A stretch of 64,000 bases of DNA from Prodigiosinella confusarubida (GTDB lineage: Bacteria > Pseudomonadota > Gammaproteobacteria > Enterobacterales > Enterobacteriaceae). The stretch spans positions 496,001 to 560,000 of the forward strand of contig NZ_CP025085.1 in assembly GCF_002847015.1 (NCBI RefSeq). Reading direction: 5' to 3'. Of the stretch, positions 48,800-62,655 are shown one piece after another; positions within the stretch are counted from its first letter, which is position 1; each line of letters begins with the position of its first letter. A program made the position numbers and the translations under genes. Below the pieces are notes generated by a model. It ran no database searches and was not told the DNA's origin. It saw only the letters and a list, made by a program, of their open reading frames with translations.

Positions 48800-49261
48800 A
48801 TGGCCGACACTTATTCCCTTGATGACCTTGATCGCGGCATTCTTAGTGTATTAATGGATAATGCCCGAACACCTTATGCCGAACTGGCAAAGCAGTTTGC
48901 CGTCAGCCCGGGAACCATTCACGTACGAGTAGAAAAGATGAAACAGGCCGGTATCATTATAGGTACCCGACTTGATGTGAACCCTAAACAGCTGGGGTAC
49001 GACGTGTGCTGTTTCATCGGCATTATCCTGAAAAGTGCCAAGGACTATCCTTCAGCGCTGGAAAAACTGAACAATCTGGAAGAAGTGGTAGAGGCTTATT
49101 ACACCACGGGTCATTACAGCATCTTTATTAAGGTCATGTGCCGTTCCATCGACGCCTTACAACATGTACTTATCAACAAGATCCAAACAATTGATGAAAT
49201 TCAGTCCACGGAAACACTGATCTCACTACAGAACCCGATCATGCGCACCATTGCTCCTTGA
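48800..49261 (+). CDS. asnC: Transcriptional regulator AsnC
   Basis: 153 aa from ATG 48800 (E. coli 152); a longer frame from 48767 is leader sequence. Lrp/AsnC family: N-terminal winged HTH (LDRGILSVLMDNARTPYAELAKQFAVSPGTIHVRVEKM) and C-terminal RAM effector domain. Nearly identical to E. coli from residue 60 onward. In E. coli it activates the divergent asnA and represses itself and mioC. Here asnA is missing: viaA ends only 161 bases upstream. Confidence 0.96.
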   Translation: MADTYSLDDLDRGILSVLMDNARTPYAELAKQFAVSPGTIHVRVEKMKQAGIIIGTRLDVNPKQLGYDVCCFIGIILKSAKDYPSALEKLNNLEEVVEAYYTTGHYSIFIKVMCRSIDALQHVLINKIQTIDEIQSTETLISLQNPIMRTIAP

Positions 49262-49282
49262 TACTTTATTCTTATCCCCCGA

Positions 49283-49291
49283 TTGTCCACA
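49283..49291 (+). promoter_or_regulatory. DnaA box upstream of mioC
   Basis: TTGTCCACA, one base from the TTATCCACA consensus, 60 bases before the mioC start. In E. coli, DnaA also binds at the mioC promoter. Confidence 0.6.
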
Positions 49292-49351
49292 GGTAGATCC
49301 CACAAAAATCACAGCGTACAATGTCCCGTCTTTAATCAGGTGAGATCATGT

Positions 49352-49795
49352 ATGACTGACATAACCCTTATCAGCGGCAGTACACTCGGTAGTGCGGAGT
49401 ATGTAGCCGAACATTTGGAAGAGTTATTGAAAAAAAAGGGGTTTTCCACCGTTATGCTACATGGGCCTGATCTGAATGAAATTCCGGACAACGGTTTGTG
49501 GTTGGTTGTCACATCGACTCATGGTGCAGGTGATATCCCTGATAACTTACAGCCGCTGTTTGAAGCACTGGAAGAACAAAAACCCGATCTGTCCCAAGTT
49601 CGTTTTGGTGCCATTGGTATAGGCAGTAAAGAATATGACACATTCTGCGGTGCGATAATCACCGTTGATCATCTATTACAGGATCGAGGCGCAAAAAGGA
49701 TCGGTGATCTCCTGATGATCGACATAACCCAACATGAAATTCCGGAAGATCCCGCAGAAGAATGGTTGGGATCATGGGTTAATTTACTCAGATAG
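49352..49795 (+). CDS. mioC: Flavodoxin-like protein MioC
   Basis: 147 aa from ATG 49352, the E. coli length; a longer frame is upstream sequence. FMN protein needed for biotin synthase activity in vitro; the role in cells is not fully clear. FMN phosphate loop SGSTLGSAEYVAEHL, then STHGAGDIPDNL and GIGSKEYDTFCGA. C-terminus EEWLGSWVNLLR is identical to the family. Transcription runs into oriC. Confidence 0.97.
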   Translation: MTDITLISGSTLGSAEYVAEHLEELLKKKGFSTVMLHGPDLNEIPDNGLWLVVTSTHGAGDIPDNLQPLFEALEEQKPDLSQVRFGAIGIGSKEYDTFCGAIITVDHLLQDRGAKRIGDLLMIDITQHEIPEDPAEEWLGSWVNLLR

Positions 49796-49809
49796 CTTAT
49801 TTATACAGC

Positions 49810-50075
49810 AGTTAACTGTGGATAAAACACTTAAGAAGCGGGGTAAAACCCGTAGTTATCCCAATAACAACGTTAGATTGTTTTTTAATCTGTGTATAAC
49901 TATAGGTTTAGATCCCAGCTTATACTGTCTGGGATCACCGATCATTCACAACTAGTGATCAACAGTAATCGATTGATCTCATTAAAGGATCATGCCTTAT
50001 CCACAGAACATGTCGATCCTAATAAGAGATCTAATAAGAAGATCTTTAAATAAAAAGATCTTTCTTTAATTACAC
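49810..50075. other. oriC: Chromosomal replication origin oriC
   Basis: Lies between mioC and mnmG as in E. coli. DnaA boxes: R1 TTATCCACA at 49997-50005; R4, the same sequence on the minus strand, at 49817-49825; R2-like TTATACACA on minus at 49891-49899. Three AT-rich 13-mers ending in GATC form the unwinding element at 50019-50031, 50032-50044 and 50048-50060. More than ten GATC sites are spread through it for Dam methylation and SeqA. The rest of the mioC-mnmG gap, 50076-50171, is the mnmG promoter region. Confidence 0.95.
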
Positions 50076-50171
50076 GACGATCCAACACATTTGGTCATTG
50101 GCATAAACTTGAGTAGAATCCTTCACCCAAGGTTAGTAACGATCATTCGCAACCACTCGAGGTGTAGTACC

Positions 50172-52061
50172 ATGTTTTATCCAGATCCTTTTGACGTCAT
50201 CGTGATCGGTGGTGGTCATGCAGGCACTGAAGCCGCCATGGCCTCGGCCCGTATGGGACGTCAAACCCTCTTACTGACACACAATATTGATACGCTGGGA
50301 CAGATGTCCTGTAACCCGGCTATCGGCGGTATAGGGAAAGGTCATCTGGTAAAAGAACTTGATGCCATGGGTGGACTGATGGCTAAGGCCATCGATCAAG
50401 CGGGTATTCAGTTTAGGATACTAAACATCAGTAAAGGTCCTGCAGTACGAGCGACTCGTGCACAAGCCGATCGGGTTCTTTATCGCCAAGCAGTACGTGC
50501 TGCACTGGAAAACCAGCCAAATCTGATGATCTTCCAGCAGGCAGTTGACGATCTGATTGTGGAAAATGATCAGGTTGTAGGAGCCATTACCCAGATGGGA
50601 TTGAAGTTCCGTGCCAAAGCCGTAGTGCTGACGGTAGGAACATTTCTGGACGGTAAAATACATATTGGTCTGGATAACTACAGCGGTGGTAGAGCTGGCG
50701 ATCCACCATCCATTCCATTAGCCCACCGTTTACGTGAATTACCGTTGCGAGTCGGACGTTTAAAAACCGGTACTCCACCACGCATAGATGCCCGGACTAT
50801 TGATTTCAGTGTATTGACGCAACAGCACGGTGATAACCCGATGCCTGTTTTTTCCTTTCTGGGAGATCCTGGCCAGCATCCGGCACAGATGCCTTGTTAT
50901 ATCACCCACACCAATGAGCGCACTCATGAGGTGATCCGCAATAATTTGGATCGTAGTCCAATGTACACTGGCGTCATCGCGGGGATCGGGCCACGCTATT
51001 GCCCATCCATTGAAGACAAGGTGATGCGTTTTGCCGATCGTAATACCCACCAGATATTTCTTGAACCAGAAGGGTTGAGCAGCAATGAAATCTACCCTAA
51101 CGGCATTTCTACCAGCCTACCATTTGACATACAGTGGCAGATTGTCCGTTCCATGCAAGGGATGGAGAATGCCCGTATTGTTCGTCCTGGTTATGCTATT
51201 GAGTATGATTTTTTTGATCCTCGAGATTTAAAACCGACACTGGAAAATAAATTTATTCACGGTCTTTTCTTTGCCGGTCAGATCAACGGGACAACCGGTT
51301 ACGAAGAAGCTGCTGCGCAGGGAATGCTGGCTGGATTGAATGCTGCTCGTCTGGCATTTGATCAGGAAGGGTGGACACCTCGACGCGATCAAGCTTACAT
51401 CGGTGTTTTAGTTGATGATCTCTGCACATTGGGAACCAAAGAACCTTACCGCATGTTTACTTCGCGGGCTGAATATCGTTTGATGCTGCGCGAAGACAAT
51501 GCTGACCTACGGTTGACGGAAATTGGTCGTCAATTGGGTATGGTGGATAATGTTCGTTGGGCCGCATTCAACGAGAAGTTGGAAAATATTGAGAAGGAAC
51601 GGCAGCGCCTGCGTGATATTCATGTTCATCCGTTGTCAGAGAATCGTGATCAGATTAATTCCTTACTGAAAACACCACTTTCTCGAGAAGCCAGCGGTGA
51701 AGAGCTACTGCGCCGTCCGGAAATTAACTATGTTATGTTGACCGGGTTACCGATGTTCGCCCCTGCACTAACCGATGATAAAGCGGCAGAGCAGGTAGAA
51801 ATTCAGGTGAAATATGAAGGGTATATTGCCCGTCAACAGGATGAAGTTGAAAAACAACTCCGCAATGAAAATGCGCTATTGCCCGCAGGACTGGATTATC
51901 AGCAGGTAACCGGATTATCAAATGAGGTTATTATAAAGTTGAATGATCATAAACCGGGTTCCATTGGCCAGGCATCGCGTATTTCTGGTATTACACCAGC
52001 TGCAATCTCAATTTTACTGGTTTGGCTGAAAAAACAGGGGATGCTGCGCCGCAGTGCCTGA
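50172..52061 (+). CDS. mnmG: tRNA uridine 5-carboxymethylaminomethyl modification enzyme MnmG
   Basis: 629 aa from ATG 50172 ([18 protein letters not shown]), the E. coli length; a frame extension upstream is the oriC side. With MnmE it makes cmnm5U34 in tRNAs. FAD-binding [10 protein letters not shown] at 13-22, [11 protein letters not shown], and [11 protein letters not shown]-terminal helices ending [13 protein letters not shown] are present. Transcription from its promoter is known to influence oriC opening. Confidence 0.98.
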   Translation: MFYPDPFDVIVIGGGHAGTEAAMASARMGRQTLLLTHNIDTLGQMSCNPAIGGIGKGHLVKELDAMGGLMAKAIDQAGIQFRILNISKGPAVRATRAQADRVLYRQAVRAALENQPNLMIFQQAVDDLIVENDQVVGAITQMGLKFRAKAVVLTVGTFLDGKIHIGLDNYSGGRAGDPPSIPLAHRLRELPLRVGRLKTGTPPRIDARTIDFSVLTQQHGDNPMPVFSFLGDPGQHPAQMPCYITHTNERTHEVIRNNLDRSPMYTGVIAGIGPRYCPSIEDKVMRFADRNTHQIFLEPEGLSSNEIYPNGISTSLPFDIQWQIVRSMQGMENARIVRPGYAIEYDFFDPRDLKPTLENKFIHGLFFAGQINGTTGYEEAAAQGMLAGLNAARLAFDQEGWTPRRDQAYIGVLVDDLCTLGTKEPYRMFTSRAEYRLMLREDNADLRLTEIGRQLGMVDNVRWAAFNEKLENIEKERQRLRDIHVHPLSENRDQINSLLKTPLSREASGEELLRRPEINYVMLTGLPMFAPALTDDKAAEQVEIQVKYEGYIARQQDEVEKQLRNENALLPAGLDYQQVTGLSNEVIIKLNDHKPGSIGQASRISGITPAAISILLVWLKKQGMLRRSA

Positions 52062-52090
52062 TAGTCGTTTTTAGCAAAATAGCCCGTAAA

Positions 52091-52114
52091 TCTAGCTGTG
52101 GAGATACAGCTAGA
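52091..52114 (+). terminator. Hairpin between mnmG and rsmG
   Basis: TCTAGCTGT / ACAGCTAGA, 9-bp perfect stem with a 6-base loop, followed by TTGTATTAAT. Low GC and imperfect T run, so a partial terminator or processing structure. Confidence 0.4.
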
Positions 52115-52147
52115 TTGTATTAATAACGTGATATTCAGGATTATCTT

Positions 52148-52768
52148 GTGCTTAACAAACTCAATAGCCTGTTAGATACCGCTGGTATTTCCCTGACCGA
52201 TCAACAAAAAAATCAGCTTATTCAGTATGTTGAGCTCCTACATAAATGGAATAAGGCTTATAATCTGACTTCAGTCCGTGATCCTGAGCAAATGTTGATT
52301 CGTCATATCATGGATAGTCTGGTGATAGAAAAACATCTCCAGGGACAGAATTTTATTGATGTGGGAACAGGACCGGGTTTACCGGGCATACCGTTAGCCA
52401 TTATTCGTCCATATTCACATTTCACCTTACTTGATAGTCTGGGAAAACGGGTGCGTTTTCTGCGTCAGGCTCAGCATGAGTTACATCTCGATAATATTGA
52501 GCCGGTACAGAGCCGTGTGGAAGACTTTTCGGCAGCTCCTCCTTTTGATGGAGTGATAAGCCGTGCATTTGCTTCTCTGAAGGATATGGTTAACTGGTGT
52601 GATCATTTACCTTCCCGTCCTGAAGGTCGTTTTTATGCACTGAAGGGAACGGTTCCTCAAGATGAGCTGGATGCCTTACCTGAAGGCATTATCCCGGAAA
52701 TCATTATTCCACTTTTTGTGCCTGAGTTGGTTGGAGAACGTCACTTGGTGATTCTTAAACGGAACTAA
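52148..52768 (+). CDS. rsmG: 16S rRNA (guanine527-N7)-methyltransferase
   Basis: 206 aa from GTG 52148 (E. coli 207). Methylates G527 of 16S rRNA; loss gives low-level streptomycin resistance. SAM-binding [14 protein letters not shown] from residue 71, [12 protein letters not shown], and SRAFASLKD are the family signatures. The last 40 residues diverge from E. coli. Follows mnmG by 86 bases. Confidence 0.97.
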   Translation: MLNKLNSLLDTAGISLTDQQKNQLIQYVELLHKWNKAYNLTSVRDPEQMLIRHIMDSLVIEKHLQGQNFIDVGTGPGLPGIPLAIIRPYSHFTLLDSLGKRVRFLRQAQHELHLDNIEPVQSRVEDFSAAPPFDGVISRAFASLKDMVNWCDHLPSRPEGRFYALKGTVPQDELDALPEGIIPEIIIPLFVPELVGERHLVILKRN

Positions 52769-53391
52769 TTTTGTTTTTCATCAGAAAATTATAACTATTT
52801 GTAACGTTCTCAAGCTGATAAATCTGAATGAAATAATCATTAAACTAATGAAATATATTCACCAAATTTTTACAAACGTGATGTATGCCTGGTGATTAAC
52901 GTATTCGGCAGTGGTGTTTTTTTTACCGTATTTCGATTTTAACCACCGTGCAATTCATTGAGAGGTGTTAAAAACATGATAAAAAAATATCCACAATGTC
53001 AATAGATGGTTTGAGTGCTGTATTGTAAGTGTTTTGTTGGTGTTTTATTTTATCTTATTGAAATTAAAAAAGATAAATAGCTATTTTTGCTAAAGACAAG
53101 AAAAAGTCTGATCGGATATAAAAAGACCTGTTTTGTTTTATGTGAGTGATATCACATATTGGCAGCATGTTAACATTCATTTCACTATTGATGTGTTAAC
53201 CGGATAGTTCGCGGAAATAAGGCTTAGGAAATAAATTTAAATAATTGTTCACCTTTTCGCTACTTATTGATTGAATTCGATGGGCTGACCCGTATAATTT
53301 GCACGTTTTTTGCTGCTTGACTCGGTGCATTAAAGGCAGTGTTATACGTCATTCAGTAAACTCTGAGAAAGGTACGGAGAGGGCACGCGTC
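52769..53391 (+). promoter_or_regulatory. Long AT-rich region upstream of atpI with CRP-like site and atp promoter
   Basis: 623 bases without a supported gene. A perfect CRP-type palindrome TGTGA-N6-TCACA lies at 53141-53156. The likely main promoter is TTGAAT (53271-53276), 16-base spacer, TATAAT (53293-53298), close to the position of the E. coli atp promoter. The CRP site is about 150 bases upstream of it, so it may serve another start site or act with a different factor. The remainder is AT-rich and featureless by eye. Confidence 0.7.
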
Positions 53392-54580
<1,189 letters not shown>

Positions 54581-54612
54581 TTTTCTTTCAACACTACAAA
54601 CGTTTTAATTGA

Positions 54613-54908
<296 letters not shown>

Positions 54909-54931
54909 TAACTAAGAAGAGGCATTGTGCT

Positions 54932-55402
54932 GTGAATCTTAACGCTACAATCCTCGGCCAGGCCATTGCATTTGTTCTGTTTGTCTGGTTCTGCATGAAG
55001 TATATATGGCCGCCGATTATGGATGCCATTGAGAAACGTCAGAAAGAAATTGCTGACGGTCTGGCTTCTGCTGAACGAGCCAAAAAAGATCTGAACTTAG
55101 CGCAGGCCAATGCGACCGATCAATTAAAGAAAGCCAAAGCGGAAGCGCTAGTCATTGTTGAGCAGGCTAATAAGCAGCGTGCTCAGATTATGGACAATGC
55201 TAAAGTTGAAGCGGAAGCGGAGCGTAACAAAATTGTGGCACAAGCGCAGGCTGAAATTGACGCCGAGCGCAAACGTGCCTACGAAGAGTTACGTAAGCAC
55301 GTTGCTATGTTGGCTATTGCCGGTGCCGAGAAAATTATTGAACGTTCCGTGGATGAAGCTGCTAACAGCGACATCGTTGATAAACTTGTCGCCGAACTGT
55401 AA
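54932..55402 (+). CDS. atpF: ATP synthase subunit b
   Basis: 156 aa from a GTG at 54932, as in E. coli. Peripheral stalk: one N-terminal membrane helix ([19 protein letters not shown]), then a long charged right-handed coiled coil (residues about 30-120) and a C-terminal delta-binding part ending [11 protein letters not shown]. Nothing unusual. Confidence 0.98.
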   Translation: MNLNATILGQAIAFVLFVWFCMKYIWPPIMDAIEKRQKEIADGLASAERAKKDLNLAQANATDQLKKAKAEALVIVEQANKQRAQIMDNAKVEAEAERNKIVAQAQAEIDAERKRAYEELRKHVAMLAIAGAEKIIERSVDEAANSDIVDKLVAEL

Positions 55403-55416
55403 GGAGGGAGGGGCTG

Positions 55417-55950
55417 ATGTCTGAATTTGTCACAGTAGCTCGCCCCTACGCCAAAGCAGCTTTTGACTTTGCCGTTGAAAGCCAGTCAGTTGACCACTGG
55501 CAACAAATGCTGACATTTGTTGCTGAAGTCGCGCGTAATGAACACATTGCTGAGTTACTTTCTGGAGCCGTTGCGCCCCAGACGATGGCGAAGACATTCA
55601 TTGCCGTATGTGGTGACGAGCTGGATGATGCGTGCCAGAACCTGATTAGGGTGATGGCTGAAAACGGGCGTTTGTCAGTGCTTTCCGAAGTGCTGGCTCA
55701 ATTTGTTCAACATCGGGCTGAACTGGAATCGACGGTAGATGTCGATGTCATTTCTGCTGCAGCGTTAAATGAACAGCAGTTATCCAAGATAGCTGCAGCG
55801 ATGGAACAACGTCTGTCACGTAAAGTTAAGCTGAATTGCAAAATTGATAAGTCTGTTATAGCTGGCGTAATTATTCGCGCTGGCGATATGGTGATAGATG
55901 GCAGTATTCGTGGCCGTCTTGAACGTTTGACAGACGTCTTGCAGTCTTAA
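55417..55950 (+). CDS. atpH: ATP synthase subunit delta
   Basis: 177 aa. Connects the b dimer to the top of the alpha3beta3 head. N-terminal [12 protein letters not shown] and the C-terminal [21 protein letters not shown] are the family signatures. AAGGAGGG lies directly upstream of the ATG. Confidence 0.98.
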   Translation: MSEFVTVARPYAKAAFDFAVESQSVDHWQQMLTFVAEVARNEHIAELLSGAVAPQTMAKTFIAVCGDELDDACQNLIRVMAENGRLSVLSEVLAQFVQHRAELESTVDVDVISAAALNEQQLSKIAAAMEQRLSRKVKLNCKIDKSVIAGVIIRAGDMVIDGSIRGRLERLTDVLQS

Positions 55951-55962
55951 GGGGACTGGAGC

Positions 55963-57504
55963 ATGCAACTGAATTCCACCGAAATCAGTGAACTGATCAA
56001 GCAGCGAATTGCTCAGTTCAATGTAGTGAGCGAAGCTCACAATGAAGGTACCATTGTTTCCGTCAGTGATGGGATCATTCATGTAAACGGTCTTGCTGAT
56101 GTGATGCAGGGGGAGATGATTTCCCTGCCTGGCAACCGTTATGCGATTGCACTTAACCTGGAGCGAGACTCTGTTGGTGCGGTCGTTATGGGTCCGTATG
56201 AGGATCTGGCCGAAGGTAATAAAGTAAAATGTACCGGTCGTATTCTGGAAGTACCGGTTGGCCGTGGCCTGCTGGGTCGTGTTGTCAATACGCTGGGCGC
56301 ACCGATTGATGGTAAAGGCCCGGTTGAACACGATGGTTTTTCTGCGGTTGAAGCGATTGCGCCTGGCGTTATCGATCGTCAATCCGTTGATCAGCCCGTC
56401 CAGACCGGTTACAAGTCCGTTGATGCCATGATTCCAATCGGTCGTGGTCAGCGTGAGTTGGTTATCGGTGACCGTCAGACTGGTAAAACCGCACTGGCGA
56501 TTGATACGATTATCAACCAGCGTGATTCGGGTATTAAGTGTATTTATGTCGCTATCGGACAGAAAGCGTCTACCATCTCCAACGTGGTACGCAAGCTGGA
56601 AGAGCATGATGCACTGTCAAATACCATTGTTGTCGTGGCCACGGCGTCCGAGTCTGCTGCACTACAATATCTGGCGCCATACGCCGGTTGCGCAATGGGT
56701 GAATATTTCCGTGACCGCGGTGAAGATGCACTGATTATTTATGATGACCTGTCCAAGCAGGCCGTTGCTTATCGTCAAATATCCCTGTTGCTTCGTCGTC
56801 CGCCTGGTCGTGAAGCGTACCCTGGGGATGTTTTCTACCTTCACTCCCGTCTGCTGGAACGAGCTGCGCGCGTGAATGTTGATTACGTCGAGGCCTTTAC
56901 CAAAGGTGAGGTGAAGGGGAAAACGGGGTCTTTGACCGCTCTGCCGATCATCGAAACTCAGGCGGGTGACGTTTCGGCGTTTGTTCCGACCAACGTAATT
57001 TCTATTACTGATGGCCAGATCTTCCTGGAATCCAACCTGTTTAACGCTGGTATCCGTCCGGCAGTTAACCCAGGCATCTCCGTGTCCCGTGTGGGTGGTG
57101 CAGCTCAGACCAAGATCATGAAGAAACTGTCTGGTGGTATCCGTACCGCACTGGCTCAGTATCGTGAATTGGCGGCATTCTCCCAGTTTGCTTCTGACCT
57201 GGATGATGCTACGCGTAAGCAGTTGAATCATGGTCAGAAAGTGACTGAACTTTTGAAGCAGAAACAGTATGCACCGATGTCTGTTGCAATGCAGTCGCTG
57301 GTACTGTTTTCCGCCGAACGTGGTTATCTGGAAGACGTTGAACTGGCGAAAGTTGGCGGTTTTGAAGCGTCGCTGTTGGCCTATGCCAATCGTGAGCATG
57401 GCGATCTTCTGCAACAACTCAGCCAGACTGGCGCTTATAACGATGAGATCGAGGATAAATTCAAGACTATCCTTGATACCTTTAAGGCAACCCAGTCCTG
57501 GTAA
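55963..57504 (+). CDS. atpA: ATP synthase subunit alpha
   Basis: 513 aa, the E. coli length. Noncatalytic nucleotide-binding subunit of F1. P-loop GDRQTGKT near residue 169, the signature [14 protein letters not shown], and the N-terminal delta-binding [16 protein letters not shown]. High-expression codon use. Confidence 0.99.
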   Translation: MQLNSTEISELIKQRIAQFNVVSEAHNEGTIVSVSDGIIHVNGLADVMQGEMISLPGNRYAIALNLERDSVGAVVMGPYEDLAEGNKVKCTGRILEVPVGRGLLGRVVNTLGAPIDGKGPVEHDGFSAVEAIAPGVIDRQSVDQPVQTGYKSVDAMIPIGRGQRELVIGDRQTGKTALAIDTIINQRDSGIKCIYVAIGQKASTISNVVRKLEEHDALSNTIVVVATASESAALQYLAPYAGCAMGEYFRDRGEDALIIYDDLSKQAVAYRQISLLLRRPPGREAYPGDVFYLHSRLLERAARVNVDYVEAFTKGEVKGKTGSLTALPIIETQAGDVSAFVPTNVISITDGQIFLESNLFNAGIRPAVNPGISVSRVGGAAQTKIMKKLSGGIRTALAQYRELAAFSQFASDLDDATRKQLNHGQKVTELLKQKQYAPMSVAMQSLVLFSAERGYLEDVELAKVGGFEASLLAYANREHGDLLQQLSQTGAYNDEIEDKFKTILDTFKATQSW

Positions 57505-57556
57505 CGCCCCGTGGCCTGCCTTATGGCAGGTCGCTAGGCATTGAGGAGAAGCTAAA

Positions 57557-58420
57557 ATGGCCGGCGCAAAAGAGATACGTAGTAAGATCGGAAGCGTCCA
57601 AAATACGCAGAAGATCACTAAAGCGATGGAAATGGTTGCTGCTTCCAAAATGCGTAAATCGCAGGATCGTATGGCGGCCAGCCGTCCTTATGCAGAAACT
57701 ATACGCAAAGTGATCGGTCACCTTGCGTTGGGAAATTTGGAATACAAGCACCCGTACCTGGAAGAACGTGAAGTAAAGCATGTTGGGTATCTGGTGGTGT
57801 CTACTGACCGTGGCTTGTGTGGTGGTTTGAATATTAATTTGTTCAAAAAACTGCTGGCTGAAATGAAAGCATGGAGTGATAAAGGCGTTGAGAGTGATTT
57901 GGCGCTGATTGGCTCTAAAGGTATGTCTTTCTTTGGTTCAGTAGGTGGAAACATTGTTGCTCAGGTTACCGGTATGGGAGATAACCCTACCCTGTCTGAA
58001 TTGATCGGTCCGGTAAAAGTTATGCTGCAAGCCTACGACGAAGGTCGTCTGGACAAACTGTATATCGTGGGTAACAAATTCATCAATACCATGTCTCAGG
58101 TTCCACAAGTTGTTCAGTTGCTGCCGCTGCCACCTGCAGAGGATGGCGAACTGAAAAAGAAATCCTGGGATTATTTGTATGAACCCGATCCTAAGTCGCT
58201 GCTGGATACCCTGTTGCGTCGTTATGTGGAATCTCAGGTTTATCAGGGTGTCGTAGAAAATCTGGCCAGTGAGCAGGCCGCGCGAATGGTAGCGATGAAG
58301 GCCGCAACCGATAATGGCGGCAGCCTGATCAAAGAGCTGCAGTTGGTGTACAACAAGGCTCGTCAGGCCAGCATCACTCAGGAACTCACCGAGATCGTCG
58401 GGGGAGCCTCCGCGGTTTAA
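57557..58420 (+). CDS. atpG: ATP synthase subunit gamma
   Basis: 287 aa (E. coli 287). Central rotating shaft. N-terminal coiled-coil helix [28 protein letters not shown] and the C-terminal helix ending [15 protein letters not shown] pair to form the shaft. [10 protein letters not shown] is conserved. Follows atpA by 52 bases, a gap with a small GCCTGCC / GGCAGGT hairpin. Confidence 0.98.
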   Translation: MAGAKEIRSKIGSVQNTQKITKAMEMVAASKMRKSQDRMAASRPYAETIRKVIGHLALGNLEYKHPYLEEREVKHVGYLVVSTDRGLCGGLNINLFKKLLAEMKAWSDKGVESDLALIGSKGMSFFGSVGGNIVAQVTGMGDNPTLSELIGPVKVMLQAYDEGRLDKLYIVGNKFINTMSQVPQVVQLLPLPPAEDGELKKKSWDYLYEPDPKSLLDTLLRRYVESQVYQGVVENLASEQAARMVAMKAATDNGGSLIKELQLVYNKARQASITQELTEIVGGASAV

Positions 58421-58425
58421 GCTAG

Positions 58426-59835
<1,410 letters not shown>

Positions 59836-59855
59836 CGTTCTGAGAGGAGGGTGAT

Positions 59856-60278
59856 ATGGCTGCTATGACTTACCATCTGGATGTCGTTAGTGCAGAACAG
59901 GCAATGTTCTCCGGTCTGGTAGAAAAAATCCAGGTGACCGGTAGCGAAGGTGAACTGGGGATTTATCCTGGTCACGCTCCCCTGCTTACGGCTATTAATC
60001 CCGGTATGGTGCGTATTGTTAAACAGCACGGCAGTGAAGAGTATATCTACTTGTCCGGAGGTATCCTTGAGGTGCAACCGAATATGGTCACTGTTTTGTC
60101 TGATACGGCCATTCGTGGGAAGGATCTTGATGAAGCGCGGGCATTGGAAGCGAAACGTAAAGCGGAAGAACATATCCGTGATTCACATGGTGATGTGGAT
60201 TATGCTCAAGCCTCTGCCGAGCTGACAAAAGCTATTGCCAAACTGCGCGTTATTGAGCTGACCAGAAAAGCGATGTAA
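59856..60278 (+). CDS. atpC: ATP synthase subunit epsilon
   Basis: 140 aa (E. coli 139, with one extra Ala after MA). Inhibits ATP hydrolysis through its C-terminal helices and couples the shaft to the c-ring. [32 protein letters not shown] and [11 protein letters not shown] are conserved. GAGAGGAGGG precedes the ATG. Last gene of the atp operon. Confidence 0.98.
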   Translation: MAAMTYHLDVVSAEQAMFSGLVEKIQVTGSEGELGIYPGHAPLLTAINPGMVRIVKQHGSEEYIYLSGGILEVQPNMVTVLSDTAIRGKDLDEARALEAKRKAEEHIRDSHGDVDYAQASAELTKAIAKLRVIELTRKAM

Positions 60279-60292
60279 CAGCTTCAGTTGTT

Positions 60293-60329
60293 AAAAAGGC
60301 CAGTTGGTTTTTACCGACTGGCCTTTTTT
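60293..60329. terminator. atp operon terminator
   Basis: AAAAAGGCCAGT / ACTGGCCTTTTTT hairpin 15 bases behind atpC, with a T run on plus and A run before it, so it can also stop transcripts coming from pelX on the minus strand. Confidence 0.93.
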
Positions 60330-60395
60330 ATGTTCACCATTATTGCTTGATTATTCCCGCAGGATGCCCAATGTCGGGCATCCTTTGAGAGTGTG

Positions 60396-62609
60396 TTATT
60401 TTTTCTTCAGAAAATCACCCAGCTGTAAATTGCCTTTTGCATCACACGTGAATGTTTGTGGTACGACAATGGATTTATAGGCGGCAGTAGTGATTTCTTT
60501 CCCTTTATTGTTGACCGAGTGGTTGTCTTTGATGAAGTAGTTACTGGCATCTACACGACCAACGACGGCGTCGTCGTATTTACCCGCTGACGTGCGCAGG
60601 GATACATTATTTTTAAATATTCCCTGTTTTTCCGGACCATAGTACGGGCTTGGGCGGAAGATAAAGTTAAAGCGTTGATTATCAAGTGCAATGTTATTCT
60701 CAACAACTAGCGCACCTGGGTTAAAGTTGTCGGTAAAACCATCCAGATGATTGCCAATGGCAATGCTGTTTTTAATCTGATGTGCAACCGGCTGACCTTC
60801 CCCTCCCAGTTTGAAACCGTTGCTGGTGTTGTTGAGTGCAATAGAATTCTCGATCACCACAACCCCGTTCGGACCATCCTCAATTTTGTTGAACAGGTCA
60901 AACCCATCATCAATATTGTCATGAGAGAAGGCACCACGGATCACATTACCTTCACCAACGCGCATTTTTACTGCAAAGCCATCCGCGTTGATTTTACCTG
61001 GATCCTGATTGCTGTAGGATTCTGAATTCAAAATCAGGTTATGGCTGGCCCACAAAGGTTTTCCCACCTTTCCTGTTGATGAAACCTGAATTCCGGTGTC
61101 GTCGCAATTGTGTGCCACCACGCGATCTATGCGGTTGTAACTGCCTTCGATACGGAAGCTTTTCTCAGTAATTTCAACACCTTTTACAATCCAGTAGCTA
61201 GCGTTGAGATTGAGTCCATGGATAACGCTCTTACCTTCAACTGCAATCAGATGTTTTGGCGCTTTGGCGGTACCGCTGGCGGTTACCGGAATTTCGGTCG
61301 CAGCGTAATCCCCAGGCATTAACCACAACGTACCGCCCGCAGGTAATGCACTGATGGCTGTCGTGATATCCAGTGGTGCTTTTTTGCTACCATTGTTGGT
61401 TGATTTCCCCTCAGGAGAAACATACAAATTTTTGGCATCTGCAAAGGTCACTTTTTCTACACTGAAACTCGCTTCCTGTGATGATTTATCTTTACCTTCA
61501 CCTGGTGTGTAGACCAGTTTGAACTCTGTTTTCGGCGCTGTCAGCTTCGCTGGCAGGCTGAACATTTCACCGGCTTTGATAGCGTGTGCTTTGCCAAGCT
61601 CCTTGCCATTCTGATACACGGCCAGTGTACCGTTGTAGTTCACTCTGGCCTGGACCAGATAGTTGTCGTGAACGGAAAGGGTTGAAGAAGCCACTTGCAA
61701 CAATGGTGCGAAACTTTCTGCTTTAAAGGCGGGTGATAATTTTGTATGCGCTGGACTGGTGGTCAGGCTGGCATTATTAATGGTGACTTTTGCATTACGT
61801 GAGGCGAAGAAACCGACATAGTAATGCTTTTTATCCTGTTGGGTGACCAGATCAGCACCTTTGACGGTTTTTGTTACCCATTGATCACTGTCTTTAGGTG
61901 CATAAGAAGTGATAAAGCCATCGTCAGTCCGTTCCAGTTTCAGGCGGAATGTTGGGGTTTGTTCCAGATTAATTTTTTCCTGATAGCTACTTTTGCTAAT
62001 TTTAGCGCCAATATTACCCCACGGCTGTATCACGCCATTACGTGAAATAGCCTGTATTTTTACTTCAGTTTTGGCATTTTTGGCCTTTTTATCCTGGGTC
62101 ATGATGGCATTCATCACCATGTTTGAGGCTGCCGGAAACTCCTCATATCCCACTTTCAGTGGATTCTGCCGAGGCACACCTAAAATATCCCGTACTAGTA
62201 TCCCTGCACCTTCCTGTGCAGCTGGTCTGGCCTTTGTCTCAGGACCAAACTGATCAACCGTAACGTCAGATTGCAGCGTGAAATTTACATTGGCTGGTAG
62301 TTCAGTATAGAAAAACGTTAATCCATCATGGGTGTTGGCTATTTTTCCACCCCGACTTTCAATGGTAATTGGCGCGGATAAATCGGCTTTATCTGTTGAA
62401 GTAAGTTTTTTGCCGTTGATGGTAACGTCATTAACCCCGATTTTTTCAGGTAAAACGTTGGAGGAGAAATTCACATCAGTGGACTGCCCGAATGCGATGC
62501 TGTGCCAGACCAGTGGTGCTGTCTGAGGAGCAGCAAAAGAAGGCGTACTCCCCATCAATAAAAATGAATTAAGGGCTACAGTAATGAGCCCGGAAACAGC
62601 GTATTTCAT
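60396..62609 (-). CDS. pelX: Exopolygalacturonate lyase, PL9 family (PelX-like)
   Basis: 737 aa from ATG 62609, with GGGG five bases upstream; an upstream extension of 12 residues has no support. Signal peptide to about residue 26 (SFAA). Residues about 30-390 look like beta-sandwich domains. The C-terminal 330 residues form a right-handed beta-helix of PL9 type with Asp-rich Ca sites and the presumed catalytic Lys in NADGFAVK, then DNIDDGFDLFNK. Known for PelX of soft-rot bacteria: a periplasmic enzyme releasing digalacturonate from polygalacturonate ends. A KdgR-type box upstream fits the pectin regulon. Identification by fold motifs and context; PelX versus another PL9 member is less sure. 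Confidence 0.85.
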   Translation of the reverse strand: MKYAVSGLITVALNSFLLMGSTPSFAAPQTAPLVWHSIAFGQSTDVNFSSNVLPEKIGVNDVTINGKKLTSTDKADLSAPITIESRGGKIANTHDGLTFFYTELPANVNFTLQSDVTVDQFGPETKARPAAQEGAGILVRDILGVPRQNPLKVGYEEFPAASNMVMNAIMTQDKKAKNAKTEVKIQAISRNGVIQPWGNIGAKISKSSYQEKINLEQTPTFRLKLERTDDGFITSYAPKDSDQWVTKTVKGADLVTQQDKKHYYVGFFASRNAKVTINNASLTTSPAHTKLSPAFKAESFAPLLQVASSTLSVHDNYLVQARVNYNGTLAVYQNGKELGKAHAIKAGEMFSLPAKLTAPKTEFKLVYTPGEGKDKSSQEASFSVEKVTFADAKNLYVSPEGKSTNNGSKKAPLDITTAISALPAGGTLWLMPGDYAATEIPVTASGTAKAPKHLIAVEGKSVIHGLNLNASYWIVKGVEITEKSFRIEGSYNRIDRVVAHNCDDTGIQVSSTGKVGKPLWASHNLILNSESYSNQDPGKINADGFAVKMRVGEGNVIRGAFSHDNIDDGFDLFNKIEDGPNGVVVIENSIALNNTSNGFKLGGEGQPVAHQIKNSIAIGNHLDGFTDNFNPGALVVENNIALDNQRFNFIFRPSPYYGPEKQGIFKNNVSLRTSAGKYDDAVVGRVDASNYFIKDNHSVNNKGKEITTAAYKSIVVPQTFTCDAKGNLQLGDFLKKK

Positions 62610-62655
62610 ATTTTCCCCATCATTATTTGTTATTGGTCGGCGCATTATTACAAAA

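Noticed and set aside
52979..53008. Tiny frame starting ATGATAAAAAAA in the rsmG-atpI gap as a leader peptide
   Set aside because: Only nine codons, with no terminator/antiterminator pair behind it and a poor ribosome binding context.
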